Shown here: positions 43,334-50,933 of the stretch, in pieces | Position numbering within the stretch: position 1 is the stretch's first letter | Layout of the letters: each line of letters begins with the position of its first letter | Assembly (NCBI GenBank): GCA_900544675.1 | Contig: UQVZ01000023.1 | Location: forward strand, 1-54,184 | Origin: an uncultured Bacteroides sp. | GTDB lineage: Bacteria; Bacteroidota; Bacteroidia; Bacteroidales; Bacteroidaceae | Length of the DNA: 54,184 nt | Reading direction: 5' to 3' | Position numbers and translations under genes: made by a program | The notes under the pieces: generated by a model | The model's input: the letters and a program-made list of their open reading frames with translations, nothing else | The model's database searches: none | What the model was told of the DNA's origin: nothing

Positions 43334-43387
43334 AAGAGCACAAAGATACAGCATGGATGTAGATGTATCCTGTATCTTTGTGCTCTT
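43334..43387. terminator. Perfect 18-bp hairpin between mscL and the next gene
   Basis: AAGAGCACAAAGATACAG (43334-43351) pairs exactly with 43370-43387. It lies between convergent genes and probably stops both. The right arm contains TATCTTTG, a promoter-like string that is probably chance. Confidence 0.8.
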
Positions 43388-43402
43388 CAGTGAGACTGAA
43401 TT

Positions 43403-43765
43403 TTATGCTTCCCCCTTCTTGTTTTGTATCAGTTCGACAAGAAAAGCGGCTATCAGACCGATGCCTCCGCCTATCGATATGCTGGCAGCATAGATGATGG
43501 CACTCTCTTCCGAATTGGTATGGGGGGCAAAGCAGTATCCTGCTATGATTCCCAATCCGATGCCTAGCATCAGGCAACCGGTGCGCAGGGTGGTATAGAA
43601 GGTGGAAAACTTCAGATGCCCTGCACGTCCGTTGCTCAGTTGTTCCGGACGGAGTTTTTCTATCAGCATCAGTCTTTCTTTGCGTCCTACTATCAGTTCG
43701 AATAACTTGTAGATGCAACCGAAAAAGATGGCACATACGCCGATAGGTACTAAAATATCTTCCAT
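43403..43765 (-). CDS. Small membrane protein, possible DUF6249 type
   Basis: This protein of about 120 aa starts at 43765 (MEDILVPIG). It has an N-terminal membrane helix (VPIGVCAIFFGCIYKLFELIV), a basic cytoplasmic segment with RKERLMLIEK and two more helices (TGCLMLGIGLGIIAGYCF, IGGGIGLIAAFLVELI). The layout is like the DUF6249 family seen beside ECF sigma factors in Bacteroides. Function is unknown. It is divergent from the sigma factor gene. Confidence 0.7.
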   Translation of the reverse strand: MEDILVPIGVCAIFFGCIYKLFELIVGRKERLMLIEKLRPEQLSNGRAGHLKFSTFYTTLRTGCLMLGIGLGIIAGYCFAPHTNSEESAIIYAASISIGGGIGLIAAFLVELIQNKKGEA

Positions 43766-43909
43766 AATTTTTTGTTTTAATTTGTTCCTTTGCTCGTTTA
43801 GACGCAAAGAAATACAAAAGGTTACAACAGGGAGTGAAAATTCTTTTCGGATTTTTGTGTAACCTTTCGGAAAGGCCGGCGTCTAATGATATGAAATGAA
43901 AAAGACGAG

Positions 43910-44440
43910 ATGCATATTATCGGACAGGTATTGTCGGGGAAGACCGAAGCCTTTGCTTACTTTCTCGACACGTACGGACAGCAGGTCTTTGCGCTGATTG
44001 TCCGGATGGTATCGTCTCCCGAATATGCCGAAGAGCTGACGCAAGACACGTTTATGAAGGCTTTCCGCCACCTTGATTCCTTTGCCGGAGAGAGCAGTTT
44101 CTCCACGTGGATTTACCGTATTGCTTACAACACCGCCCTCTCGGCCGTGCGCAAGAAACACGACGAGGTGCTGATGATAGACGACAGGCAGTGGGAAAGG
44201 GTATCGGAAACAGAAATAGATGAGGCTCTTGATGAGGATTCGGAAGAACGGATTGCGTGTCTTCAGGCGGCTTTGTTGAAACTGACTCCCGAGGAACGTG
44301 CCCTCGTCACCCTCTTTTATGAAGAAGACAAAAGCATTGACGAGATAGCCGGCATCTTGAAACAAACGGTTGCCAACGTCAAGGTGAAGCTGTATCGTGT
44401 GCGGAAAAAATTGTATGTATTAATGAAATCAGGCGAGTGA
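43910..44440 (+). CDS. ECF-type RNA polymerase sigma factor
   Basis: This 176-aa sigma-70 family factor has only regions 2 and 4. Region 2 (about residues 10-80) has AEELTQDTFMKAFRHLDSFAGESSFSTWIYRIAYNTA, with the core-binding and -10-recognition helices. Region 4 (about 118-172) has LTPEERALVTLFYEEDKSIDEIAGILKQTVANVKVKLYRVRKKL, the -35 helix-turn-helix. The next gene, 23 nt downstream, encodes a small two-helix membrane protein that may be its anti-sigma factor. Target genes cannot be told from the window. Confidence 0.93.
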   Translation: MHIIGQVLSGKTEAFAYFLDTYGQQVFALIVRMVSSPEYAEELTQDTFMKAFRHLDSFAGESSFSTWIYRIAYNTALSAVRKKHDEVLMIDDRQWERVSETEIDEALDEDSEERIACLQAALLKLTPEERALVTLFYEEDKSIDEIAGILKQTVANVKVKLYRVRKKLYVLMKSGE

Positions 44441-44463
44441 TTGCCTGAAAAACACCGGACTTT

Positions 44464-44814
44464 ATGGATAAAGGATTGAAAAAAGCAGTGGGCAAGCAGC
44501 CCACATACCGTCTGCCGAGTAATTTCACTTACCGGATGATGCAGCAGGTAAGGGAAGAAGCTTTTGCGCGCGAGCGGCGTGAGGAACGCCGGCTGTGTCT
44601 TGTATTGACGGTTGTCGTGTTGTGCGCGTTGGCTGGTGTGGCATATCTTCTGGTCCGTTTCTGCGGAAAAGAACTGGCTGCGGTTTGGTCAGGTTGGGCG
44701 GAAGTGATGCCCGATGCCGCGACTCTCCGTCTTTTCTTGCCTACGTTTGTCTCTTTGTTATGTCTGGCAGGACTGTACCGCTGGCTGGAAAAGAAAATGT
44801 TTTCCCGCAAGTAG
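44464..44814 (+). CDS. Small membrane protein, putative anti-sigma partner
   Basis: This 116-aa protein is co-transcribed with the ECF sigma factor (23-nt gap). A soluble basic N-terminus (about 1-45, ending in an Arg/Glu-rich helix ERREERRL) is followed by two membrane helices (about 46-68 and 88-108). No zinc-binding or FecR domain is seen. Its position strongly suggests a membrane regulator of the sigma factor, but the sequence alone does not prove it. Confidence 0.65.
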   Translation: MDKGLKKAVGKQPTYRLPSNFTYRMMQQVREEAFARERREERRLCLVLTVVVLCALAGVAYLLVRFCGKELAAVWSGWAEVMPDAATLRLFLPTFVSLLCLAGLYRWLEKKMFSRK

Positions 44815-44843
44815 CGGTCTGCCGATGTCCGTATACAAAACAG

Positions 44844-44901
44844 ATTCACCACAGATGTCCCGAAGGAAGCGTTTCCTTTATCGGTGTCATCTGTGGTGAA
44901 T
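44844..44901 (+). terminator. Terminator after the sigma factor operon
   Basis: Arms ATTCACCACAGATG (44844-44857) and its complement (44888-44901) are followed by a run of six T. The convergent acyl-CoA dehydrogenase gene ends at 44922. Confidence 0.88.
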
Positions 44902-44921
44902 TTTTTATCAGTCTGTCCGGT

Positions 44922-46631
44922 TTACGCTTTCCGGTAGTTTGCCAGTGAATCGGCTTGGAAACCTTGGATGAAGCTGTTGTGCTTTTCTATTTCAGCTTCG
45001 GCGTAGTTAACATATACATCGAGCGACTGAGCGAACAGCTCGGGAGCTTTGGTCGCATCTTGTAAGAGCAGGTGACTCATTACGCAGACGGCTGCCATTT
45101 CATAAAGACGGCGTGCGGTAAAGTCGAGCAATTCCTGGTTTTGTGCCTCTTTCACCTTGGCTGTACATGCTTCGAGCTTCGCGGTCATGGCTTTCAGACG
45201 GTCCATATAGCCTTGGTATTCGGGTGCGCAAGGAACGGCTTCGAACTCGTGAAGCGTAGCGGCATATGAGCCGTTGGTGACGTAGCGGATAGCGGCAACG
45301 GTCTGCAGCTGGGTAGTTCCCTCGTAGATGCTGGTGATACGTGCGTCGCGGTAGATGCGTTGGCAGGCATATTCCATCATAAAGCCCGACCCGCCGTGTA
45401 TCTGGATACAGTCGTAAGCGTTCTGGTTGGCATATTCCGAGTTCATACCCTTGGCAAGCGGCGTGAAGCTGTCAGCCAGTTTCGCGTATTTCTTCTGTTC
45501 CTGACGTTCTTCGGGAGTCAGCTTGCGCTCGCGGGCAATATCGTCGAGAGCCTTGTAGATGTCGACGTAGCGTGAAGTCTGGTAGAGCAAGGCACGTCCG
45601 GCATCGAGTTTGGCTTTCATTGTAGCCAGCATATCGTAGACAGCCGGGAATTCGATAATGGCTTTACCGAACTGGCGGCGTTCGCGGGCGTATGCCAGTC
45701 CTTCGTCATAAGCGGCCTGGCTCAGTCCCACCGACTGTGCGGCGATGCCGAGGCGTGCGCCGTTCATCAGTGCCATCACATACTTGATAAGTCCCAGCTT
45801 GCGGTCGCCGCAGAGCTCGGCTTTTGCATTCTTGTAAACCAGTTCGCAAGTAGGCGAGCCGTGGATGCCCAGTTTGTTCTCGATGCGGCGCACATCCACA
45901 CCGCCGTCACGCTTGTCGTAGATGAACATCGAAAGTCCGCGTCCGTCGTGTGTGCCTTCTTCCGAGCGTGCCAGAACGAGGTGCAGGTTGGCGTCACCGT
46001 TGGTAATGAAGCGCTTTACGCCGTTCAGCCGCCAGCATTGGTTGGCTTCGTCGTAGGTAGCTTTCAGCATCACGCTTTGGAGGTCACTTCCTGCATCGGG
46101 TTCGGTCAGGTCCATCGACATGGTCTCGCCTGCGCAGATGCGCGGGATGAACCGGCTGTGCTGGTCTTCGTTTCCGAATTCGTAAAGAGTTTCGATACAG
46201 TCTTGCAGCGACCAGATGTTACCGAATCCGGCATCAGCCTGTGCCACGATTTCGGCGCACATCGTGTAGGGCGTAATCGGGAAGTTAAGTCCACCGAAGC
46301 GGCGGGGCATTGTCATGCCGTTGAGCCCGGCTTTCACCATGGCGTCAAGGTTCTGTTTCGTTCCCGAAGCATATTCCACGCGTCCGCCTTCGTGGTGCGG
46401 ACCTTCCTGGTCTACGCCTTCCGCGTTGGCTGCAATTACTTCGCCGGTGATTTCGCCGGTAATTTCCAGTACTTTGTCGTATGAGTCGATAGCGTCTTCG
46501 TAGTTCTGCGGCGCATAGTCATACTGGTCTTTTTCTCTGTATCCGCGTTCTTTCAGCTCGCAGATGCGTTCCATCATCGCATTGTTAAGATGGAACTTGA
46601 GTTCAGGGTGTTCGGTATAAAAGTTTGGCAT
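44922..46631 (-). CDS. Acyl-CoA dehydrogenase
   Basis: This FAD enzyme desaturates an acyl-CoA and passes electrons to the EtfAB pair encoded upstream. Typical segments are MSMDLTEPDAGSDLQ (FAD binding), RLNGVKRFITNGD, YARERRQFGKAI and RIYRDARITSIYEGTTQLQ, whose glutamate is the usual catalytic base. The 569 aa include an extra C-terminal helical part (about 470-569), as in the longer acyl-CoA dehydrogenases with a C-terminal extension. It is the last gene of the etfB-etfA-acd unit, but an S23 element is lodged between etfA and this gene. The physiological acyl-CoA is not shown. Confidence 0.9.
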   Translation of the reverse strand: MPNFYTEHPELKFHLNNAMMERICELKERGYREKDQYDYAPQNYEDAIDSYDKVLEITGEITGEVIAANAEGVDQEGPHHEGGRVEYASGTKQNLDAMVKAGLNGMTMPRRFGGLNFPITPYTMCAEIVAQADAGFGNIWSLQDCIETLYEFGNEDQHSRFIPRICAGETMSMDLTEPDAGSDLQSVMLKATYDEANQCWRLNGVKRFITNGDANLHLVLARSEEGTHDGRGLSMFIYDKRDGGVDVRRIENKLGIHGSPTCELVYKNAKAELCGDRKLGLIKYVMALMNGARLGIAAQSVGLSQAAYDEGLAYARERRQFGKAIIEFPAVYDMLATMKAKLDAGRALLYQTSRYVDIYKALDDIARERKLTPEERQEQKKYAKLADSFTPLAKGMNSEYANQNAYDCIQIHGGSGFMMEYACQRIYRDARITSIYEGTTQLQTVAAIRYVTNGSYAATLHEFEAVPCAPEYQGYMDRLKAMTAKLEACTAKVKEAQNQELLDFTARRLYEMAAVCVMSHLLLQDATKAPELFAQSLDVYVNYAEAEIEKHNSFIQGFQADSLANYRKA

Positions 46632-46643
46632 TTCGTTTTTGTT

Positions 46644-46680
46644 TTAAGGAGTTAAGGAGTTAAGAAGTTAAGGAGTTAAG
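46644..46680 (+). repeat. TTAAGGAG octamer array, left
   Basis: Units start at 46644, 46652, 46660 (variant TTAAGAAG), 46668 and 46676 (partial). TAAGGAG equals the ideal Shine-Dalgarno sequence, but as read in the transcript of this operon the strand is the complementary one. Confidence 0.85.
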
Positions 46681-46698
46681 CCAATTGTCCGGCTTGCC

Positions 46699-47070
46699 TT
46701 AATCTTCAAAATAGCGTGTCGCAATGCTTTTGCAATAGGCATTCAGCGTCTTGCTAGTTTCCTCTATGCTCCTGGTTAATGCATCATAATCGTTTTCGTT
46801 GATGTAGTTTAAGTCTTTGGATAGCAGAATATAGTATCTGCATTCTTCCAGACTTCCTTGAGCTATGTTCATTAAGCGGAGTTTGTCAGCTTTGCCCAGT
46901 CTTTTGTAACCTTCTGCGATATTGGCTGCGATAGATACGGCTGCCCGTTGGAATTGCGAACATAGTCCGAAACGTTCGTAGGCAGGGTATCGGGCGGTTA
47001 TTGTGTATACAGCGACTACAAACTGATGGGCTTTTTGCCAAGCGATGATGTCTTTAAAACTTTGCGTCAT
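46699..47070 (-). CDS. Four-helix bundle protein (23S rRNA intervening-sequence, S23 family)
   Basis: This 123-aa protein has the S23/IVS fold: DIIAWQKAHQFVVAVYTIT at the start, the conserved FGLCSQFQRAAVSIAANIAEGYKR (about residues 34-57), the QGSLEECRYYILLSKDL helix (about 71-87) and a final helix. The family was named from insertions in 23S rRNA genes, and relatives (Avd) assist diversity-generating retroelements by binding nucleic acid. The function of free-standing copies is not settled. It lies between etfA and the acyl-CoA dehydrogenase gene within flanking octamer arrays, with no obvious link to electron transfer. Confidence 0.9.
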   Translation of the reverse strand: MTQSFKDIIAWQKAHQFVVAVYTITARYPAYERFGLCSQFQRAAVSIAANIAEGYKRLGKADKLRLMNIAQGSLEECRYYILLSKDLNYINENDYDALTRSIEETSKTLNAYCKSIATRYFED

Positions 47071-47093
47071 CTTTCGTTGGTTATAAGTATTGA

Positions 47094-47126
47094 CTTAACT
47101 CCTTAACTACTTTAACTCCTTAACTA
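47094..47126 (-). repeat. TTAAGGAG-type octamer array, right (inverted)
   Basis: Units CTTAACTC (47094), CTTAACTA (47102), CTTTAACTC (47110) and CTTAACTA (47119), the reverse complement of the left array with small changes. Confidence 0.8.
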
Positions 47127-47135
47127 CTACTGAAT

Positions 47136-48155
47136 TTATTTACTATTCTTCTTATAATACTTAATCATCTTCGGAATGACCTCCTCTACGGTACCGTTGA
47201 TTACATAGTCGGCAATGGAGTTGATGGGGGCATTCGGGTCGCTGTTTACCGAAATGATGATGCCTGCGTCCTGCATGCCGGCTATGTGCTGGATTTGTCC
47301 GCTGATACCGCAAGCGATATAGAGTTTCGGATGAACCGTTACGCCTGTCTGGCCTATCTGGCGGTCATGGTCACAGAAGCCGGCGTCGACGGCTGCACGG
47401 CTGGCTCCCACTTCGGCATGAAGTTCTTTTGCCAGTTCGAAAAGCATGTCGAAGCCTTCTTTGCTGCCCATACCGTAACCTCCGGCTACGACGATGGGGG
47501 CGCCTTTCAGGTTATGTTTGGCTTTCTCTACATGACGGTCGATGACTTTTACCACATAGTCGGTTTCGGGAACAAACTTGGCTACGTTGTGGAGAATGAC
47601 TTCGCCCTGATAGTTTTCGTCGAGGATTTCTTTCTTCATCACACCTTCGCGTACGGTTGCCATCTGCGGACGGTGTTCAGGGTTGACGATGGTGGCAACA
47701 ATGTTTCCTCCGAATGCCGGACGGATTTGATACAGCAGGTTATGATAGGTGATGCCGTTTTTCTTGTCTTCGTGGTCGCCTATCTCCAGCTGGGTACAGT
47801 CGGCTGTAAGTCCGCTGGTCAGTGCGGAAGATACACGCGGGCCTAAGTCACGTCCGATGACGGTAGCGCCCATCAGGCAGATTTGCGGCTTCTCTTCTTT
47901 AAACAGATTGACCAGAATGGAAGTGTGGGGAAGGGAAGTATAAGGGTATAAACCCGGAGCGTCGAACACGTGTACGCGGTCTACTCCGTAAGGGAGCACT
48001 TGCTTTTCTACGCCGTCAAGCTCGTTTCCTGCACAGATGGCTTCCAACTGGCATCCTAATTCATTGGCCAACTTACGGCCTTTCGTTAACAGTTCGAGAC
48101 TGACATCGGCAACGAGTGTGCCGTCCATCTCACAATATACAAATACGTTGTTCAT
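47136..48155 (-). CDS. etfA: Electron transfer flavoprotein, alpha subunit
   Basis: EtfA binds FAD and, with EtfB, takes electrons from acyl-CoA dehydrogenase. The C-terminal FAD domain is clear: GGYGMGSKEGFDMLFELAKEL (about residues 218-238), DRQIGQTGVTVHPKLYIACGISGQIQH (about 266-292) and ISVNSDPNAPI (about 303-313). The ATG at 48155 is used, 4 nt after the etfB stop codon; a longer frame to 48194 would overlap etfB. The length of about 339 aa is normal. Confidence 0.95.
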   Translation of the reverse strand: MNNVFVYCEMDGTLVADVSLELLTKGRKLANELGCQLEAICAGNELDGVEKQVLPYGVDRVHVFDAPGLYPYTSLPHTSILVNLFKEEKPQICLMGATVIGRDLGPRVSSALTSGLTADCTQLEIGDHEDKKNGITYHNLLYQIRPAFGGNIVATIVNPEHRPQMATVREGVMKKEILDENYQGEVILHNVAKFVPETDYVVKVIDRHVEKAKHNLKGAPIVVAGGYGMGSKEGFDMLFELAKELHAEVGASRAAVDAGFCDHDRQIGQTGVTVHPKLYIACGISGQIQHIAGMQDAGIIISVNSDPNAPINSIADYVINGTVEEVIPKMIKYYKKNSK

Positions 48156-48159
48156 AGTT

Positions 48160-49047
48160 TTATCCGATAGTATGGTTAGCCAATAGTTCGACAATCAAGT
48201 TTTCTACATCCGCATCGCTGCCCGTCAGGGTTTTGCTTTCCTTTGCCTGGAAGATGATGTTCTCTATCTTCTTCACCTTCGTGGGAGAACCCGACAGACC
48301 GCATTGTTTGGTGTCGCCGTTTACGTCGGCTACGCTCCATTCGGTAATGTTCAGGTAGGGACGGCTTTCATACAGTTCGGCGTAGGGCAGGGCAGAACCG
48401 TCTTTGGTGATGGCTGCTTTCTCTTGTCCGCCCAAGGCACGTTTGTACTTCATGACCAGCTTGGCGTTGCGCGGACGGCAGGGCGCTGCGCTTCCGTTTA
48501 CGGTCAGCACGATGGGAAGCGGAGCTTCTACGATTTCCACACCTCCGTCGATATGACGTTTCACACGGATGGACTTTTCACCTACTTCTTCGATTTCTTC
48601 CACGTAAGTCACCTGCGGCAAGCCCAGCTTTTCGGCTACCTGCGGTCCTACTTGTGCCGTATCGCCGTCGATAGCCTGGCGTCCGCCGATGATGAGGTCA
48701 TATTCGCCGATTTTGCGGATGGCTGTAGCCAGCGCATACGAAGTAGCCAGTGTGTCGGCACCGGCAAAAGCACGGTCGGTCAGCAAATAGCCGTTGTCGG
48801 CTCCTCTGTATAGTCCTTCACGAATGATTTCGGCTGCACGTCCGGGACCCATAGTCAAGATAGTGACGGTAGAACCGGGATGTGTGTCTTTCAGTCGGAG
48901 TGCCTGTTCCAAGGCATTCAAGTCTTCCGGATTGAAGATTGCCGGAAGGGCCGCACGGTTGATGGTGCCGTCGGCGTTCATAGCATCTTTCCCTACACAG
49001 CGTGTGTCAGGTACTTGTTTTGCCAAAACTACAATTTTCAAACTCAT
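48160..49047 (-). CDS. etfB: Electron transfer flavoprotein, beta subunit
   Basis: EtfB is the AMP/FAD-binding partner of EtfA. The start MSLKIVVLAKQVPDT is characteristic, as are TMGPGRAAEIIREGLYRGAD and GRQAIDGDTAQVGPQVAEKLGLPQVTYV. At 295 aa it is slightly long, as in Bacteroides relatives. It is the first gene of the etfB-etfA-(S23)-acd unit. Upstream, minus strand TAAATTTG at 49096-49089 may be its -7 box. Confidence 0.95.
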   Translation of the reverse strand: MSLKIVVLAKQVPDTRCVGKDAMNADGTINRAALPAIFNPEDLNALEQALRLKDTHPGSTVTILTMGPGRAAEIIREGLYRGADNGYLLTDRAFAGADTLATSYALATAIRKIGEYDLIIGGRQAIDGDTAQVGPQVAEKLGLPQVTYVEEIEEVGEKSIRVKRHIDGGVEIVEAPLPIVLTVNGSAAPCRPRNAKLVMKYKRALGGQEKAAITKDGSALPYAELYESRPYLNITEWSVADVNGDTKQCGLSGSPTKVKKIENIIFQAKESKTLTGSDADVENLIVELLANHTIG

Positions 49048-49225
49048 TTGATTAACTATTTTGGTATTAGTAAATTATTAGTTGTCGGCAAATTTAATGA
49101 AAGCATTTGTTTTGTGAAAAAGTTAAGGCTGAAAAATGCACTTTTAAGTTCTGTATCAGTGCGGATAATTCCCTGTTTCTTCCTTTTGTCACGGCAAAGT
49201 TAAAGGGCAATGTATCGGGACGAAT

Positions 49226-49320
49226 ATAGCTTCGTCCGAAATAAGATTAATAATCTTACAGCCGGAAGATTAATAATCTTACACGTGGAAGATTAATAAT
49301 CTTGCAGGAAACGAAGCTAT
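49226..49320. repeat. Palindromic repeat array, right copy
   Basis: Three perfect palindromes AAGATTA-A-TAATCTT lie at 49243-49257, 49266-49280 and 49289-49303, an exact 23-bp period. They are enclosed by a perfect 10-bp inverted pair: ATAGCTTCGT (49226-49235) and ACGAAGCTAT (49311-49320). The same unit occurs at 26-103. The rest of the 509-base gap (49048-49556) shows no gene; a plus-strand TACCTTTG lies at 49518-49525. Confidence 0.9.
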
Positions 49321-49556
49321 CTCTGTCGGAAGGAGCAGCTGATAGGAATCGCTATTATGTATTGAAAAAATAGTCTCGAAAGATTGTTGGCTACAGATAG
49401 GCTAACCGTCTTGTCGTACTTCTAAAGCGGGATAATATAACTTGATAAATTGCAGGCTCTGTTTATTCAGATGAAGAAAGTCACAACATATTGGAGTATT
49501 CTGAATAGTTCTTTTACTACCTTTGCGGTATTGAATATCATAGACATTTTCTTCCT

Positions 49557-50933
49557 TTATTCTATAATTTGCCAATATCCGTGCTTCCTACCTCCCATAC
49601 GTTTCAGCAAACCAAGCTCTTGAAGCCGGGACAGATTGTATTTTACACCATCTTCTGTAATGTCAGAAAGGTTCTCGCTTATCTCCTTCCGGGTTGCCTC
49701 TGGATGTTCCTTTAAGAATAACAGTATCGCCTGCTGCTGTTCCGTTAGCTTTTGGGTAGTCTTTTGGGTAGTCTTTTGGGTAGTCTTTGGGTCACTTTGG
49801 CTTGTTACCCTTTCCGGGTATTCAAACTTGAATGTTGTCCAAATACCCGAAGCATCATAGCGAAACTCCGGTGTAGAGAAGCCGTCATTTTTGCAAGCCG
49901 TTATGATACGTTCGATGCCACGTCCCCATGCCTCAATCTCACCTGCACGGAAGAATGTGTTGGCAATATCAGGGTTGTAAGGCTGGCTCCCGTGTGAGGA
50001 GAGCAATGTATCAATAGTCCAGCCATCAGGTAATATGCCTGCATTGATAATCTCCAGTTTATTCTCATACACACGAATCTGTATAGGTGAATTGCTTGCA
50101 TATTCTTTGTTAATGCAGGCATTCAATAACGCCTCACGCAGAGCTTCACGCGGTATGGGCAATGTCTCTATCCGTTGAATGCCCTCGTAGGAAATGATGG
50201 CTTTCATGTATTTGGTGCAAAGCAAATCCATCAGCTTTACAATTTGCTGGAACAGATTACCATGTACCTCGTCCTGATACACCAAATCCATACCTTCGCG
50301 AAAGAAACCAATTTTTACAAACGCACCGGTTACATACATTTCCGGGTCGGGATGAAACAGCAAAGCGGCAGCACGCTTCAGATAACTGCCCTCATAGAGC
50401 CGCAGCTTTTCCAATAGTCCGTGGTTATCGTCCATCAAGTCTGCTTCCTCCATACGCCCGCTTCGCTTGGCATACTTGCGGAACAAATCAAATGTGATGT
50501 TATCCAAATCCTCCGCTTTCAGATAGGGCACAGGCACACCATCCCACGTCTTTCCCTGCTTGCGTAGCATAAAGCGGTCGAGTGCCGCTCCTTTCAGTTC
50601 CTGATTAGTCGCACCGCTCCGCTGATAATACTTGCCACGGAAACTGATGGGGTAAGGATAAGCTTCGGTTACAATCTCCAAATAGGATTTCTCGTCTTTC
50701 TCTTTCAAGTTGACATCCACCAAGATGCCCATCATGTCGCGCACCTTGTTAGGAATATCCTCCATCAACTTCTTAGCGTTCTGCAGGCCGCACACCTCGC
50801 CATTATCCTTTATTCCTATATAAAGCGTACCGCCTTGTGCATTGGCAAAGCCACAAATCCATTTCTGGTATTCGTCGCGCCAGGATTCTTTGAACTCTAT
50901 GTTTTGGGATTCGGTAGGCATATTCTTATTCAT
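49557..50933 (-). CDS. AlbA_2/Schlafen-like putative DNA-binding protein
   Basis: This protein of about 458 aa has an N-terminal AlbA_2 (Schlafen AlbA-like, divergent AAA-4) domain: NIEFKESW, then GFANAQGGTLYIGIKDNG (about residues 28-45), then the ATPase-like C-terminal region PREALREALLNACINKEY and NAGILPDG. A KTTQ repeat linker (three units) leads to a winged-helix end (about 400-455: QQAILLFLKEHPEATRKEISENL). Such proteins are common beside type I restriction genes, and their job there is not settled. The gene overlaps the end of hsdR by 8 nt with the 50933 start; a second start at 50921 leaves a 4-nt gap. Confidence 0.88.
   Translation of the reverse strand: MNKNMPTESQNIEFKESWRDEYQKWICGFANAQGGTLYIGIKDNGEVCGLQNAKKLMEDIPNKVRDMMGILVDVNLKEKDEKSYLEIVTEAYPYPISFRGKYYQRSGATNQELKGAALDRFMLRKQGKTWDGVPVPYLKAEDLDNITFDLFRKYAKRSGRMEEADLMDDNHGLLEKLRLYEGSYLKRAAALLFHPDPEMYVTGAFVKIGFFREGMDLVYQDEVHGNLFQQIVKLMDLLCTKYMKAIISYEGIQRIETLPIPREALREALLNACINKEYASNSPIQIRVYENKLEIINAGILPDGWTIDTLLSSHGSQPYNPDIANTFFRAGEIEAWGRGIERIITACKNDGFSTPEFRYDASGIWTTFKFEYPERVTSQSDPKTTQKTTQKTTQKLTEQQQAILLFLKEHPEATRKEISENLSDITEDGVKYNLSRLQELGLLKRMGGRKHGYWQIIE
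49748..49795. repeat. Tandem 15-bp repeat encoding KTTQK
   Basis: About three copies of a 15-bp unit (TTTTGGGTAGTCTTT as read on the plus strand) lie in the linker of the AlbA_2 gene. Each unit encodes five residues (TTQKT register), so copy changes keep the frame. Confidence 0.75.

Larger units (their letters stand above)
46644..47126. mobile_element. S23-protein element flanked by inverted octamer arrays
   Basis: The 483-bp element has a single gene. On the left are about 4.6 copies of TTAAGGAG (46644-46680, one variant TTAAGAAG). On the right are about four copies of the reverse complement (47094-47126; units CTTAACTC/CTTAACTA). The arrays are inverted and could pair as a stem of more than 30 bp. 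It lies inside the etf operon, in the same direction. This layout resembles rRNA intervening sequences, which carry S23 proteins within a stem, but here it is in an mRNA. Calling it mobile is inference; no target duplication is clear. Confidence 0.5.

Noticed and set aside
43373..43380. TATCTTTG in the mscL terminator as a promoter
   Set aside because: It is one arm of a perfect hairpin, lacks a -33 element and points into the end of a convergent gene.
49243..49303. The regular palindromes as a CRISPR array
   Set aside because: Units are 15 bp with 8-bp similar spacers; spacers are not unique sequences of CRISPR length.
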